Shown here: one piece after another, positions 40,920 to 52,157 of the stretch
How the letters are laid out: the number at the start of each line of letters is the position of its first letter
Position numbering within the stretch: the first letter of the stretch is position 1
Notes under the pieces: model-generated
What the model saw: the letters and a program-made list of their open reading frames with translations, nothing else
Databases searched by the model: none
Told to the model about the DNA's origin: nothing
Translations under genes and position numbers: made by a program
Assembly: GCF_014898815.1 (NCBI RefSeq)
Contig: NW_026515546.1
Span: 2,776,501 to 2,840,500 of the forward strand
Reading direction: 5' to 3'
Length of the DNA stretch: 64,000 bases
DNA from: Panonychus citri
Lineage: Eukaryota; Arthropoda; Arachnida; Trombidiformes; Tetranychidae

Positions 40920-41771
40920 TTAATCAAAAAGTATCAGCCGTTCGTTTAGAGTTTTATTATAAACGTTATTCTGTACAATAGTTGGTGTTTGTAAGGATAG
41001 TGGAGTTTGAACTTGGATTTGGTGTTTGGTGAAACGGGAATTACAAAGAAAATGACCAGTGGCCGTTTGTCTCCATAACGAAGTAGCAGTTGAAGCACAA
41101 TTGACACAATCTCGACCCGTTGGGTCACTCAAATCCATTTCATTGTTATTCGCTACTTTAAGTGTTTTCAAGTCAACTAAAGTGGCAACAGTTTGATGCT
41201 GAGAGTGGGGAGATGATGAATTTGAAGATGAGTGTGCTTGTTGTTGTTGTTGCTGCTGATGCTGCTGTTGATGCTGCTGCTGGTGATGATGATGATGATG
41301 ATGATGTTGTAGCTCAATTGGTTGACTGTGTTGTTGAAGAACTTGTAAATGTTGATGTTGCTGTTGTTGTTGATGAGAAAGTTGTTGAAGAGCGTGAATA
41401 GCAGCTACAGGAGATTGAACTTGATACCCATTGTTAGTTATAGAAATAATTTTAGCCTGATTAATACCGCCAACACCACCACCGACACCAACACCAACAC
41501 TATCACCACCAAGAGTTGATCCAATATTTACACCACCACCACCGTTAACAATTGTACCAAAATGATTACCAAGATTATTGTGAAGTATATTAACATTACC
41601 ACCGCCGTTTGAAACATAACCACCATTAGAAACACTTAATTGTTGCCCTTCGTTAGATAAATTTGCCAAATTGGCCCAAATAACTGAATTAATACCATGG
41701 GAAGCATCAGAGTTAATCCATTCATAGTTGATAACGGGATTTATTGTAGTTGTTGTATTCAAACTGGACAT
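40920..41771 (-). CDS. GATA-like protein with degenerate finger, left palindrome arm
   Basis: A 283-aa open frame starting MSSLNTTTTINPVINYEW. It is Gly/Asn/Val-rich, then Gln/His-rich, then a GATA N-finger-like segment CVNC-17-CNSR (TSLWRQTATGHFLCNSRFTK). The last Cys of the finger is replaced and no second finger follows, so zinc binding should be impaired. It is an inverted copy of 43432-44271: the proteins are identical except for Gln/His repeat length and the last ~15 residues, where a short insertion and the end of homology change the tail to NVYNKTLNERLILFD. No intron or polyadenylation context is obvious. It may be a 3'-truncated duplicate, a pseudogene, or an assembly fold-back of the right arm. 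Confidence 0.6.
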   Translation of the reverse strand: MSSLNTTTTINPVINYEWINSDASHGINSVIWANLANLSNEGQQLSVSNGGYVSNGGGNVNILHNNLGNHFGTIVNGGGGVNIGSTLGGDSVGVGVGGGVGGINQAKIISITNNGYQVQSPVAAIHALQQLSHQQQQQHQHLQVLQQHSQPIELQHHHHHHHHQQQHQQQHQQQQQQQAHSSSNSSSPHSQHQTVATLVDLKTLKVANNNEMDLSDPTGRDCVNCASTATSLWRQTATGHFLCNSRFTKHQIQVQTPLSLQTPTIVQNNVYNKTLNERLILFD

Positions 41772-44272
41772 TGTCAGAATACTATCAGTTAGATGAACGG
41801 CTAATCTTATTTGATGTGAAAGATAAAAATAAGATATTAATTGTCTTACATCGATAATTTGATATTTTTAAGTTAAGAAAATCCAAAGGAGAGAGAGAAA
41901 GAGAGAGAGTAAAAAAGTAAGAAAATGACACAAACAGAGAGAAAGAGAGAGAGAGAGGATGGAAGCGAGGGATGAGGTAGATTAGTAACCGATAATTGTG
42001 AAGGTGATAACAATTGAATTGTTGGTTAATATAAAACAATAAATATTCATGACAATAATCAGAACTGTAGTTGTGATGTGACTAGAAAAAAAGAATGATA
42101 CAAACTTGAATCACATAGAAAAGATAACAAAATAAAAAAGAGAACATTTTTTTCTATCAATTTTTGTTCTTCTTCCAAAACCAATCACCATTTTGATTTA
42201 ATTCGTGTATCTAACGGACGATGAAAAGTATTAGATGAGAAAACACAAAAGGGCAAGAGAAAGAGAAAAAGAACAAAGGAGAAAGAGAATTAATAATCTA
42301 ATCTAAATAAGATTTTATCTTGACCATAATGAGTCACCAAATCTTTTGATCTTTTAATTTCTCTTTCTTTTTCAATTCATTTCAAGAAATTGATGTGACC
42401 ACAACAAAAAAGAAAGAGAGAAAGAAAGAGAAACAGAAAAGAATTTAACTAATGTTCTTTTCTAAATGTTATCTTCTGATTGTTTTTTCTTCTTCTTCTT
42501 CTTCTTTAGTCACTAATTGTCGTATTTCTCTTGTAAACTGAGAAAGAAAAGAAAAAAATAAATGTTGACTACAAAGAGAAAAGAGAAATTAAAAGTCAAT
42601 AGATTTTCTTAATTTCCTCTCTTATCTTACATAGATTAACGGAGATTAACAAGAAAAGATATTAAAACAGTTTAAGATGATCGAGTTAATCTCACTTGAC
42701 CATAGTAAGTGAACAAAGACAAGAAAGAAGAAGAAGAAGAGAAAAAATCAATCATAAGGGAATGAATTGGACAAACATTTGAAAGAGAAAAGAAAATTAT
42801 TCAAATTATTCTGTTTCTCTCTCTCATGTTATAAATGAATAATCACAAAAAAAAGAAAGAGGAAGTTACAAAAGAGAGAAAATCAGAGCAATTAGAATAG
42901 CCAACAAATCGGTTACTTGTGGTCAAGATAAATCGTTTGAAAGATTAGATTATCTCTCTTTCTCTCTCTTTCCGTTTCTCCTTTTATCTTAATTAATCAT
43001 CTCTATCAACACTAGATAAGTATTTATTTATAAGTAAAACTAAAAGATGATGATTGGTTTTGGAAGAGAAAAGAATAGAAAAAAAACTCTCTCTTTCTCT
43101 CTTTCTTTTTCTCCTCTCTTTCTCTGTTTTCTTTTGGTTCTCTCATTTTATATTCTTTTATATTCTCTCTCTCTCCCTCTTTCAGTTGATCCCAAGTTTT
43201 TTTTTTCATTTCTCTTGTTCTCTCGTTTCCACTGGTTGTGAATACACGATAAATATTTAATTGTTATCATCCTCGCAATTATCAGTGGTTACAATCTCAT
43301 CTCTCACTTTCTCTCTCTCTCTCTCTCTCTTTCTGTCTTTGTGTTGCCCCCTTTCTTTATACCACCTTAAGAAATATCTATCCATCAGATTTAATAGATT
43401 AACTGTTCATCTAACTGATAGTATTCTGACAATGTCCAGTTTGAATACAACAACTACAATAAATCCCGTTATCAACTATGAATGGATTAACTCTGATGCT
43501 TCCCATGGTATTAATTCAGTTATTTGGGCCAATTTGGCAAATTTATCTAACGAAGGGCAACAATTAAGTGTTTCTAATGGTGGTTATGTTTCAAACGGCG
43601 GTGGTAATGTTAATATACTTCACAATAATCTTGGTAATCATTTTGGTACAATTGTTAACGGTGGTGGTGGTGTAAATATTGGATCAACTCTTGGTGGTGA
43701 TAGTGTTGGTGTTGGTGTCGGTGGTGGTGTTGGCGGTATTAATCAGGCTAAAATTATTTCTATAACTAACAATGGGTATCAAGTTCAATCTCCTGTAGCT
43801 GCTATTCACGCTCTTCAACAACTTTCTCATCAACAACAACAGCAACATCAACATTTACAAGTTCTTCAACAACACAGTCAACCAATTGAGCTACAACATC
43901 ATCATCATCATCATCATCACCAGCAGCAGCATCAACAGCAGCATCAACAGCATCAGCAGCAACAACAACAACAACAACAAGCACACTCATCTTCAAATTC
44001 ATCATCTCCCCACTCTCAGCATCAAACTGTTGCCACTTTAGTTGACTTGAAAACACTTAAAGTAGCGAATAACAATGAAATGGATTTGAGTGACCCAACG
44101 GGTCGAGATTGTGTCAATTGTGCTTCAACTGCTACTTCGTTATGGAGACAAACGGCCACTGGTCATTTTCTTTGTAATTCCCGTTTCACCAAACACCAAA
44201 TCCAAGTTCAAACTCCACTATCCTTACAAACACCAACCATTGTACAGAATAAAAACTCTAAACGAACGGCTG
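40937..44272. repeat. About 3.3-kb palindrome (head-to-head inverted repeat)
   Basis: The arms at about 40937-42600 and 42605-44272 are inverted copies meeting at about 42600 with essentially no spacer; the centre reads AGAGAAATTAAAAG..TTTTCTTAATTTCCTCT. The outer ~850 bp of each arm (coding) is nearly identical. The inner ~800 bp is purine- or pyrimidine-rich noncoding sequence and is recognisably collinear but clearly diverged. Examples are GGTGATTGGTTTTGGAAGA versus GATGATTGGTTTTGGAAGA, and TATGGTCAAGATAAAATC versus TGTGGTCAAGATAAATCG. The ends lie at about 40937 and 44272, at the end of the coding homology. Confidence 0.85.
41772..43431. other. Shared divergent upstream region of the two GATA-like genes
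   Basis: The two GATA-like start codons (41771 on minus, 43432 on plus) face away from each other across 1.66 kb of low-complexity AG/CT-rich sequence. That sequence is the inner, diverged part of the palindrome. It should hold both promoters if both genes are real. The immediate leaders match on both arms (CATCTAACTGATAGTATTCT just before the ATG). Confidence 0.6.
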
Positions 44273-44769
44273 TAAGTAGATCTCTCAGAATTACCAATTG
44301 TTGCATTTATCGTATTATTGTAGCCAAGGAGAAAACAGATCCATTGATAACTATTTACACCTCCAACTCTTGAATGTGCAATTTTCTCAATCCAATAATT
44401 TCGTTCTTTTGTAATCTAAATATCAAAAGTTATGATGACGAAATTGATAATGGCAATGAGAACCAGAGTAACAATAATAAAATCAACGATTCCAATGAAG
44501 CTTCAAATCCCAACGACAACAACAACAACAATAATATTAATAGTACAAATAATGGTAATAATTTAACGAATACAATTAACGATAATCAACTTGACGATTC
44601 TCAAATCAATCAAACCCAACAAACAAATGGTGATGAAATTAGCCACCAAATAGCATCAAATGATAATTCAAACAATTCAACAGGTAATATTCAAATTACC
44701 AACGCCGATTCCAATAATCCATCTGATGGATCCAATAGCAATTCAATTGGCAGCAATGTAGTTGATTAA
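43432..44769 (+). CDS. GATA-like protein with degenerate finger, right palindrome arm
   Basis: The frame starts at ATG 43432 (MSSLNTTTTINPVINYEW) and runs to a TGA at 44371-44373 (313 aa). The same frame then continues as an Asn-rich open stretch, 44374-44769 (YDDEIDNGNENQSNNN to SNVVD). A strong donor GCT|GTAAGT at 44272 and in-frame acceptors at 44460 or 44466 would remove the TGA as a 189- or 195-nt intron and join the parts; their pyrimidine tract is weak. Another acceptor at 44323 would give a short tail PRRKQIH. The protein is Gly/Asn-rich, has a Gln/His block, and has one GATA-like finger CVNC-17-CNSR lacking the fourth Cys. Adjacency to the two-finger GATA gene suggests a diverged tandem paralogue. 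It is probably the ancestral member of the palindrome pair because it has the longer 3' part. Confidence 0.65.
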
Positions 44770-46535
44770 TATACTTTTATTATTATCATTACAATTGAAT
44801 CAACTATGCAAATATAATCAAAAAGTCATTAATAACAAGGGTGATAATATTTTTCGTTAATCCAAAGTAAATTAACTAATTGAGCTACTGAAACAGTAGC
44901 TTTATCAATTCAGCATCCTGATTATTTTCACTCTTTAGAAACTTTTCAAGAAATATTTCTAATTGTTTCCCCCTTTTTTTTTATACCAACAATTAACAAA
45001 TTTTGATATACTAAAATTATTTATCCTTCTTTGTAACTACAATTAACAGCAAATTTTTTGTTCTAACTTATAATTAATTAACAATTAATTTATTCCTCAG
45101 ATCTATTTTTTTTTCTTCCTCTTCTCTCATAAGCAAACACAATTAAAACATTTATTATTATACAGTTTTGCTGACAAATCGTAATTAACTATTCTGTTTA
45201 TCTCAAAAGTGAATCAATGTCTTCTCATTAGAAATTATTGTAAAATCAAAGACAGAAAATGTAAATTAAAATGATTAAGACAAAAATTATTCTATTAAAA
45301 CAAAAAGCAATTAAAATTATTAAAACAATTAACTGAATTTATCCATTGAATGGACAAGAAATTAATTTTACTCTCTATGGGAAATTTTAAATTGTTAATC
45401 ACTTGAAAATTATCAAAACTCAACATTGGAATAAGAAATCAACAAGATGAGGAAGGAAAAGAAGATGAAAAAGATGATAGATTTTTTTTCTCAATGAAAT
45501 TTTCGAAAACTGAATTCTATCAATCGATTCATTGAACAATTCAAGATTACTACTGAACGGAACTGATTTCTAATTATGATCTAACTGCCTCAGGCTCTTT
45601 GAGGTTATCGCTATCAAAAGCAACTCTTGATAACGAAACTTAATCTGATAACAATTCAATTAGTTGGATAATAATTTATTCATTTACATAAGTAGCAATT
45701 AAACTTGGAGAACATGAGACTTTGGTTCTGTTAATTCTAACGAATTTATGATATTTACTCAATTATATTGAAATATTTTCGAAATCAATTGGATCGACTT
45801 GCAGATAATGGAATTAATTTAATCAATGGTCGAATCCCTCGAAAAGAGATCGAAAAGATCATTTTCTTTTTCTCGATTCTTCTAATTCGAAAAACAATCC
45901 GTCACCTCGACGATGATTTCTAACAACGGGATGAGAATCTCCTCATGTATTAGAAATTTGCAATTCTCAAAATCATCAAATAATTTGATTCAAATTTCCA
46001 TCGAATTTACTTGAAATTTTATTCTTTGAAATTCTCTTGGTGGTTCCATCTGGCGGCGAAAAAGAAAATTGTTGTTGATCGTTTTTCTTCTTGAATGTCT
46101 TTCTTTCTGCTTTTGGATAAACAGAAATCACTCTCTTTTTTACTTTCTTTTGTTTGGTGAGTTTATTTGAAAATCTCTTTCTGTTTTTCTCTTTCTTTCT
46201 CAGAATATCTTTATCTTCATACAATTGTTATCACCAATTTCATCTTCATCACCACCTTTATCATCATCATATTCCAACTGAGTAGAGACAAAGAAAAAAA
46301 TAAAGTCCATTGATCTTGTTTAATTCGATAAGATTTCCTTTTGTTTGTTTGCATCATTTTTTTCTCTCTCTCTCTCTTTCTCTCACTATCATCATTTATA
46401 ATCGGTTGTTTTCTTGAAATCTGTGGTTTCAAATTGTAAGTGTAGTGGCATCGCCTCTCTCTTTCTCTCAATTGCTCTGGTTGGTTTTCTTTTTACCTGT
46501 TGATATACACCGAAACACATATTCATACACACATC
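44770..46535. other. Intergenic region upstream of importin alpha
   Basis: AT-rich; no gene seen. The last ~500 bp before the importin start are CT-rich (5' UTR or UTR intron likely) and begin with a CTCF-like motif at about 46039. Open frames on the minus strand here (45976-46224, 46217-46471) are Lys/Arg-rich translations of the CT tract. Confidence 0.6.
46039..46056 (-). promoter_or_regulatory. CTCF-like motif upstream of importin alpha
   Basis: The minus strand reads CCGCCAGATGGAACCACC. It shares the C-C-[AG]-C-C-A-G-A-T-G-G core with the motif at 13022 but has A where the consensus has C after GATGG. It lies about 480 bp upstream of the importin start codon. This is the weakest of the three. 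Confidence 0.4.
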
Positions 46536-48092
46536 ATGGCTTCGGATGGTTTTAGCCGGAAAATGCGTCTCAATAATTTTAAGAATCGTGGTAAGGATGC
46601 AGAAGAGATGAGACGTCGTCGGAATGAGCAAACAGTTGAATTGAGGAAGAATAAGCGTGAAGAGTCAATCCTTAAGAGACGAAATGTACCAATAACGGAT
46701 GCACCCGTGGACACCGATGATGAACAATGGAGATCAACCTTCAGCAGTTTAACGGAGATTGTTGCAAGTGCCGCATGTGGTCAACTTGAGGCTAAATTAA
46801 ATGCGGTGCGAGCGGCTCGTAAGCTGCTCTCAAGTGATAAAAATCCACCCATCGATGAGCTAATTGGTTCGGGTATATTACCAATTTTAGTTGAATGTTT
46901 AAAACATACAGATTCCCAATTACAGTTTGAAGCGGCTTGGGCATTAACCAATATTGCCAGTGGTACATCAGAACAGACTCAAGCCGTTGTTGAATCAGGT
47001 GCTGTGCCCATTTTTCTGGATCTTCTTCACTCTTCAAGTGATAATGTCTGTGAACAAGCGGTTTGGGCTTTAGGTAATATTATCGGTGATGGTCCCCGAC
47101 TTCGAGACTATTGTATCAAATTGGGTGTAGTTAAGCCTCTTCTATCACTAATTGAACCTGAAATGGCTTTATCATTTTTACGCAATGTAACCTGGGTAAT
47201 TGTTAATCTTTGCCGGAATAAAGATCCACCACCACCAATAGAAACCATCCAGGAGCTTCTTCCAGCTTTAGCTTACCTGATTCACCATGCAGATATTACA
47301 ATTTTGGTTGATACAGTTTGGGCCTTGTCCTATTTAACCGATGGTGGAAATGAACAGATTCAATTAGTTATTGACTGTGGAATTGTTTCCAACCTTGTAC
47401 CACTTTTGTGTCATAAAGAAGTTAAAGTTCAAACAGCAGCTCTACGTGCTGTTGGTAATATAGTTACCGGTACCGATGAACAAACTCAGGCTGTTCTAAA
47501 TTGTAAAGCATTAAGCTATTTTCCTGCTCTCCTTGAACATCCAAAAGAAAAGATTAACAAAGAAGCTGTTTGGTTTTTATCCAATGTTACCGCTGGTAAT
47601 CAACAACAAATTCAGGCAATCATTGACGCTAACCTAATTCCTGGTATAATCCGACATCTTGCCCGAGGTGATTTTCAAACGCAACGTGAAGCAGCCTGGG
47701 CGATAACCAATATGACCATTTCAGGAAACAAAGGACAAATTGAATACCTTGTCTCTCATGAAGTGATCGCACCAATGTGTGATCTATTATCGGTTAAAGA
47801 TGTTCAAATACTTCAAGTGGTCTTGGATGGACTGATGAATATACTAAAAATGGCGGGTAAAAATTTCTATCCCGTTGCTGATCAGATAGAGAAATGTGGT
47901 GGTCTAGATAAGATTGAACTTTTACAAAATCATGATAATCCTGATATTTATAGACTTTCCTATGAAATAATTGACTCATTTTTCTCAGATGATAATGATG
48001 AAGATGCCTCACTTGTACCAACATCTAATGATGGTACCGGATTTCAATTTGGTAATGCCAATACACTTCCCGATAAAAGATTTAACTTTTGA
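46536..48092 (+). CDS. Importin subunit alpha (KPNA3/KPNA4 type)
   Basis: Nuclear import adaptor that binds classical NLS cargo and importin beta. Intronless, 518 aa, normal length for the family. The N-terminal importin-beta-binding domain (about residues 5-50) is basic: RKMRLNNFKNRGKDAEEMRR. About ten armadillo repeats follow, with the W..N NLS-binding ladder visible as EAAWALTNIASG, EQAVWALGNIIGD, NVTWVIVNLCRN, DTVWALSYLTDG, EAVWFLSNVTAG and EAAWAITNMTISG. The C-terminus has NPDIYRLSYEIIDSFFSDD and DEDASLVP, which place it in the importin alpha-3/4 group (Drosophila Kap-alpha3). The ATG at 46536 (MASDGFSRK) is chosen over an upstream in-frame extension because it starts right at the IBB region. 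Confidence 0.96.
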   Translation: MASDGFSRKMRLNNFKNRGKDAEEMRRRRNEQTVELRKNKREESILKRRNVPITDAPVDTDDEQWRSTFSSLTEIVASAACGQLEAKLNAVRAARKLLSSDKNPPIDELIGSGILPILVECLKHTDSQLQFEAAWALTNIASGTSEQTQAVVESGAVPIFLDLLHSSSDNVCEQAVWALGNIIGDGPRLRDYCIKLGVVKPLLSLIEPEMALSFLRNVTWVIVNLCRNKDPPPPIETIQELLPALAYLIHHADITILVDTVWALSYLTDGGNEQIQLVIDCGIVSNLVPLLCHKEVKVQTAALRAVGNIVTGTDEQTQAVLNCKALSYFPALLEHPKEKINKEAVWFLSNVTAGNQQQIQAIIDANLIPGIIRHLARGDFQTQREAAWAITNMTISGNKGQIEYLVSHEVIAPMCDLLSVKDVQILQVVLDGLMNILKMAGKNFYPVADQIEKCGGLDKIELLQNHDNPDIYRLSYEIIDSFFSDDNDEDASLVPTSNDGTGFQFGNANTLPDKRFNF

Positions 48093-49408
48093 TCTTGATG
48101 ATGATATTGAACCATAACAAACAAAGTACATAAATATAACAACAACATCAACAACCGATATCAACTTCGCTAGCAACAGAAAATCAAGCAAAGAAAATTC
48201 ATCAATCCTAAAAATCAAAAGACAAGACCCAACCCAACCCAACCAATTGGAATGGAACTTAAATTGTCTCATCACTGGGCAATTGTGAAATTTGACATCA
48301 AAGTTGCGGAATAATTATAACCTTCTAATTGGTCAACTCTGATTTTCTCTCTACATCTCCCACTCCCACTCTCTCTCTCTCTCCAATTTCCTTAGCCTTT
48401 TTTCAGCTATAAAATGCTGATTTATTTCTGAAATCGAGAAATTTTCTCGTAACAGTCAGAGTTACATAGATGATGACGCATATATATTCCAAAAACAAAA
48501 CATCAGCAATTAAGCAAACAAAGCACATGATGAACTTGCCTAATTAGTAATCCATCTTTGCTTGATTTTTTCTCTCCTCTCATTTTTCTCTCACTTTCTC
48601 TCTCTCTCTCTCTCACACATACATACACATTAAGCTTTTCACGAGCTTTCTGTCGATCTTAAATCAATCGCTCTAATTGTAAGAAAAAGAAAAACTTAAT
48701 ATTTATAAATTAAGATTAACAAAAATTGTACGTAAATTTAAAGACAATTAAGAATTGGAATATATACTCCATCTATGTAAATCTGATTGAAATTCTGTGT
48801 TATTCAAATTTCAATTCCTCCTCTTATCATTTCCTTTTCCTTTACTTATATTATTTTTTTTTCTCCCAAAACTCTCCGCCAAATCGACCGCCGCCACCAC
48901 CACTACACCTCCCATATGATTTTCTGTGTATTTGTAGACAAAGATTGTGACAATTTGTTTTCTCCATTATAAGAAAACAAAACAAATTGATTACGATGGA
49001 CATGGATTCCTCCGACAAACTTGAAACCCTCATCACAATTAACCAAACTAAACCTTGATGATGAAAACCACAAATGTGTTTTTTTTAATTAACAATCTAA
49101 TTAACCAACAAGATTCCCTTTGCCTACACAAAAACAAATATAAACAAGAAATTAAGGTTGACCATAGTTGAAATTGTTTCTCATTTTTCTTTCCGTTTCT
49201 CTGTTTTCACCTTTAATTTACCAAATTAACTTGTTAATATTTAATCAATCAATTCGATCAAATTGTTAATTGCTCATAGAAAATCAAGTCTCTAATTACA
49301 ATCGGCCCTCGGTGTTATCGCGATACTTTTTTTTTCCTCTCAATGTTCGGGTTACATATAAAATTATTTTTCGCCACGAATTTAGATGATTAATTGTGGA
49401 GTAATTGG
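48093..49408. other. 3' flanks of importin alpha and AGXT2
   Basis: Convergent 3' regions. AT-rich with (CT)n near 48370 and 48600 and a (CA)-rich patch near 48615. No exon is supported. Confidence 0.6.
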
Positions 49409-51240
49409 TCAATCAACATGTCGATAAGTTGAGAAAATGTGGTCAGCGATCTGAAGAGTAACATCAACATCGGCAGCGGACAAACACATCGGCGGTGTGA
49501 TTCTGATTACGCTCCCAGAAGGTCCGCCCTTACCAATTAGAAGTCCATTGTCTTTAAATTGTTCAAGTATCGAAGCGAATCCTTTAGGATCGATTGGTTT
49601 CTTCGTCTCCTGTGTCCAAGACGATTGGTCATCGAAAGGAAATGTACAAATTGTCCATGGATTAATATTCAATATCGATTTAATTGTTCGACAAACTTTC
49701 ACTCACCTTATCCTTTACTAATTCTATTCCAATCATTAGGCCTTTACCTCGAACATCGCCAATTACGTCGGGATATTTATCACGAAGTTTTCCAAGGCCA
49801 ATAAGTAATTTCTTTCCTTGGATCGAACTGTTTTCTTGCATTTTCTCATCGTCGATTATGTCAATCACTTCAGAGCCAATTCGACAAGCCAACGGATTAC
49901 CACCAAAGGTATTAAAAAATAGCGCTTTCTTCATGGACGAAGCGATTTCCTCGCTGGTTACAACGGCCGCTAACGGGAAACCGTTACCAATTCCTTTGGC
50001 CATGGTAACTGATTTTATCGAAAGGAAAAAAATTCAAAAATAAAAGAAAAACTTGAGAAAGTTAAAAGATGAAAATCTCTCTCATTGTCCTGTTTAAACT
50101 GACCGATATCTGGAACTATTCCATGAGCCTGAAATCCCCAATAATGAGTTCCCGTTCTGCCGAATCCTGTTTGAACCTTAATTCCAATAAGAATCAATTA
50201 ACTTATTAACCGATTGAACAATTGATCGGATTGAATTTTTCTTACCTCATCAGAGATAAATAATCCACCTTGTTGTTTAATCTTCTCATAAGCTTTTGAG
50301 ATATAATTAGATGGAAATTGAACAAAACCACCGACACCGAGTATCGATTCAACAATGAATCCTGCGATTCTACCTTTTGGTACTACGGTTGTTAGAACTT
50401 GATCAAGGTCTTGGATATATTTATCTGATGCTTGACAATTATCCCCCGATGGACAATCACAATCACGAGTTGTTTGAATTAACGAGTCCCGACATTTTGA
50501 TCCACCAAAACGACCTTGATATGGATCAGGACAAGTTGTATGATGGAATCCAGGTAAACCTGGTATTGGATATTTCCAGGTACCAATACCACCCAAAGCC
50601 ATGGTATTCGGTGAGCAACCATGGTAACAATTTCTCAAGGAGATCATCTCATAAGATTGGGTGTGAAGTCGAGCCAATAAGATGGCGAATTCATTTGCCT
50701 CAGAACCAGAATTACAAAAGAAAACGTTATTCAATTGAGAAGGAAATTTTCCCAACAATTTATCGGTGAATCGGTAAATCTCATCGTAAACATAAAGGGA
50801 ACTCGTGTGCCAAAGTTTACCCGCTTGATCGGTCAAAGCCTTTACCAATCTATCGTGACAATGACCTACACTTGTGGTCACTATTCCGCCGAAAAGGTCC
50901 AAATATTGGCGACCCTTTTCATCCCAAACATATTGCATCTTCCCTTGGACCAGAATCGGTGGATTCTGGTAGATTGTAAGTAAACATGGATTCAAATGTT
51001 TACCATGAACTTTCCTGATCTTCTCAAGGTTCCAAGTCTATTAAGACAATAACAATTAACCATCAGTCAAATCAACGATCTTAATTGTTAACTTACCTCA
51101 TAAGTTGCCGGTTTAAAGTTCCTAAGCTCTGGTAGTTTAAATTGACTGGAAAAATATCTCAATGCTAATTTAGACACTGAGTTAATCACAGATCTTGAAG
51201 TTAACATATGATGATGATTTAAATTGAGTCCAAATTTCAT
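49409..51240 (-). CDS. AGXT2: Mitochondrial alanine-glyoxylate aminotransferase 2-like (class III)
   Basis: PLP-dependent class III aminotransferase; AGXT2 transaminates glyoxylate, beta-aminoisobutyrate and dimethylarginine in mitochondria. Five exons on the minus strand: 51097-51240, 50246-51037, 50104-50176, 49707-50008 and 49409-49609. All have GT..AG borders and sum to an uninterrupted 503-aa frame (human about 514). The N-terminus is Ser/Arg/Leu-rich without acids (mitochondrial targeting). The core runs LDLFGGIVTTSVGHCHDRLV, FFCNSGSEANEFAILLAR, LRNCYHGCSPNTMALGG, GLFISDE|VQTGFGRTG (cofactor Asp), then VTMAKGIGNGFP with the Schiff-base Lys at about residue 341, and TFGGNPLACRIGSEV. It is head to head with UVSSA; the start codons are 917 bp apart. 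Confidence 0.95.
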
Positions 51241-52157
51241 TATTAACAATCAAATATTAATTGGCAACGATTAACAAACAACAACAACAACAATAAGATT
51301 GATTGAGTAAAGTGGACACATTAATTATGAACAATTATCAACACTCAACATTAATCTATGTGTATACTTTGATTGATTGATTGTTGATTACAAAAAAACT
51401 ATAGATTGATTGTTAATAACAATTAACAAATAAAAACAAAGGTAACAATATAACAATGGTGAAGACAATACAATCCAACGGAAAGAATTAAAGTTTTACA
51501 TGTTGGATACAAAAGGATTAAGATAATTATCGATCAGCAATTGTAATTAGATTATTTTTGAGATGATCAATTAGACTTAATTGTCGATTGATTTGAAAGA
51601 AATCAAAAGATTTTCTCATTTTTTGGTTAATCGTTTCGAGCGCCACAAATTTTATCTCATCTTTTGATCACCAGTTTTTTGTTTTTCTTTCAACTTGTTT
51701 ACATTTTCATCACAATTTAAATTGTTCCCATGTTTTAATTGCAGTTAATTGTTCTAGAGCAACAATTAGATTTTCTAAATGGTAATTAAGATCTATTTTA
51801 TCTTACTCTTCATTTAGATCAATAGTTTATTCAATTCGTGGTTATGTTGTTTTTTTTCATGGGGAATTTGAATTGTTTTCAATTTTCATTTTTTCTATTC
51901 TCTTTTTTTAGACTAATTAAATCTGATTGTTTTTGTTTTTCTTCTTGTTTAATAGATTAATTTGGTTTCTCTCCATCATACTGATTAACTGACCATCAGT
52001 TTTCATGTGCCTTTTAATTGGATCCATTGAAGTGACATCGATAACATTGATTACAATGTTTTTCCTATGATGTTTGTTATTACTTATCATTGATTGTTAT
52101 GGATTAGATTTTGATTGTCTTTGGATTTGATCTTTTTTCTGATTATCTTTTTGAACA
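51241..52157. other. Shared upstream region of AGXT2 and UVSSA
   Basis: A 917-bp gap between divergent start codons. AT-rich with an (AAC)n patch near 51280 and T-rich leader sequence before UVSSA. I did not find a CTCF-like motif here. Confidence 0.55.

Noticed and set aside
41162..41401. Plus-strand frame with an Asp run opposite the GATA-like gene (also at 43802-44056 on minus)
   Set aside because: It is the antisense shadow of the Gln/His-coding repeats in the two GATA-like genes.
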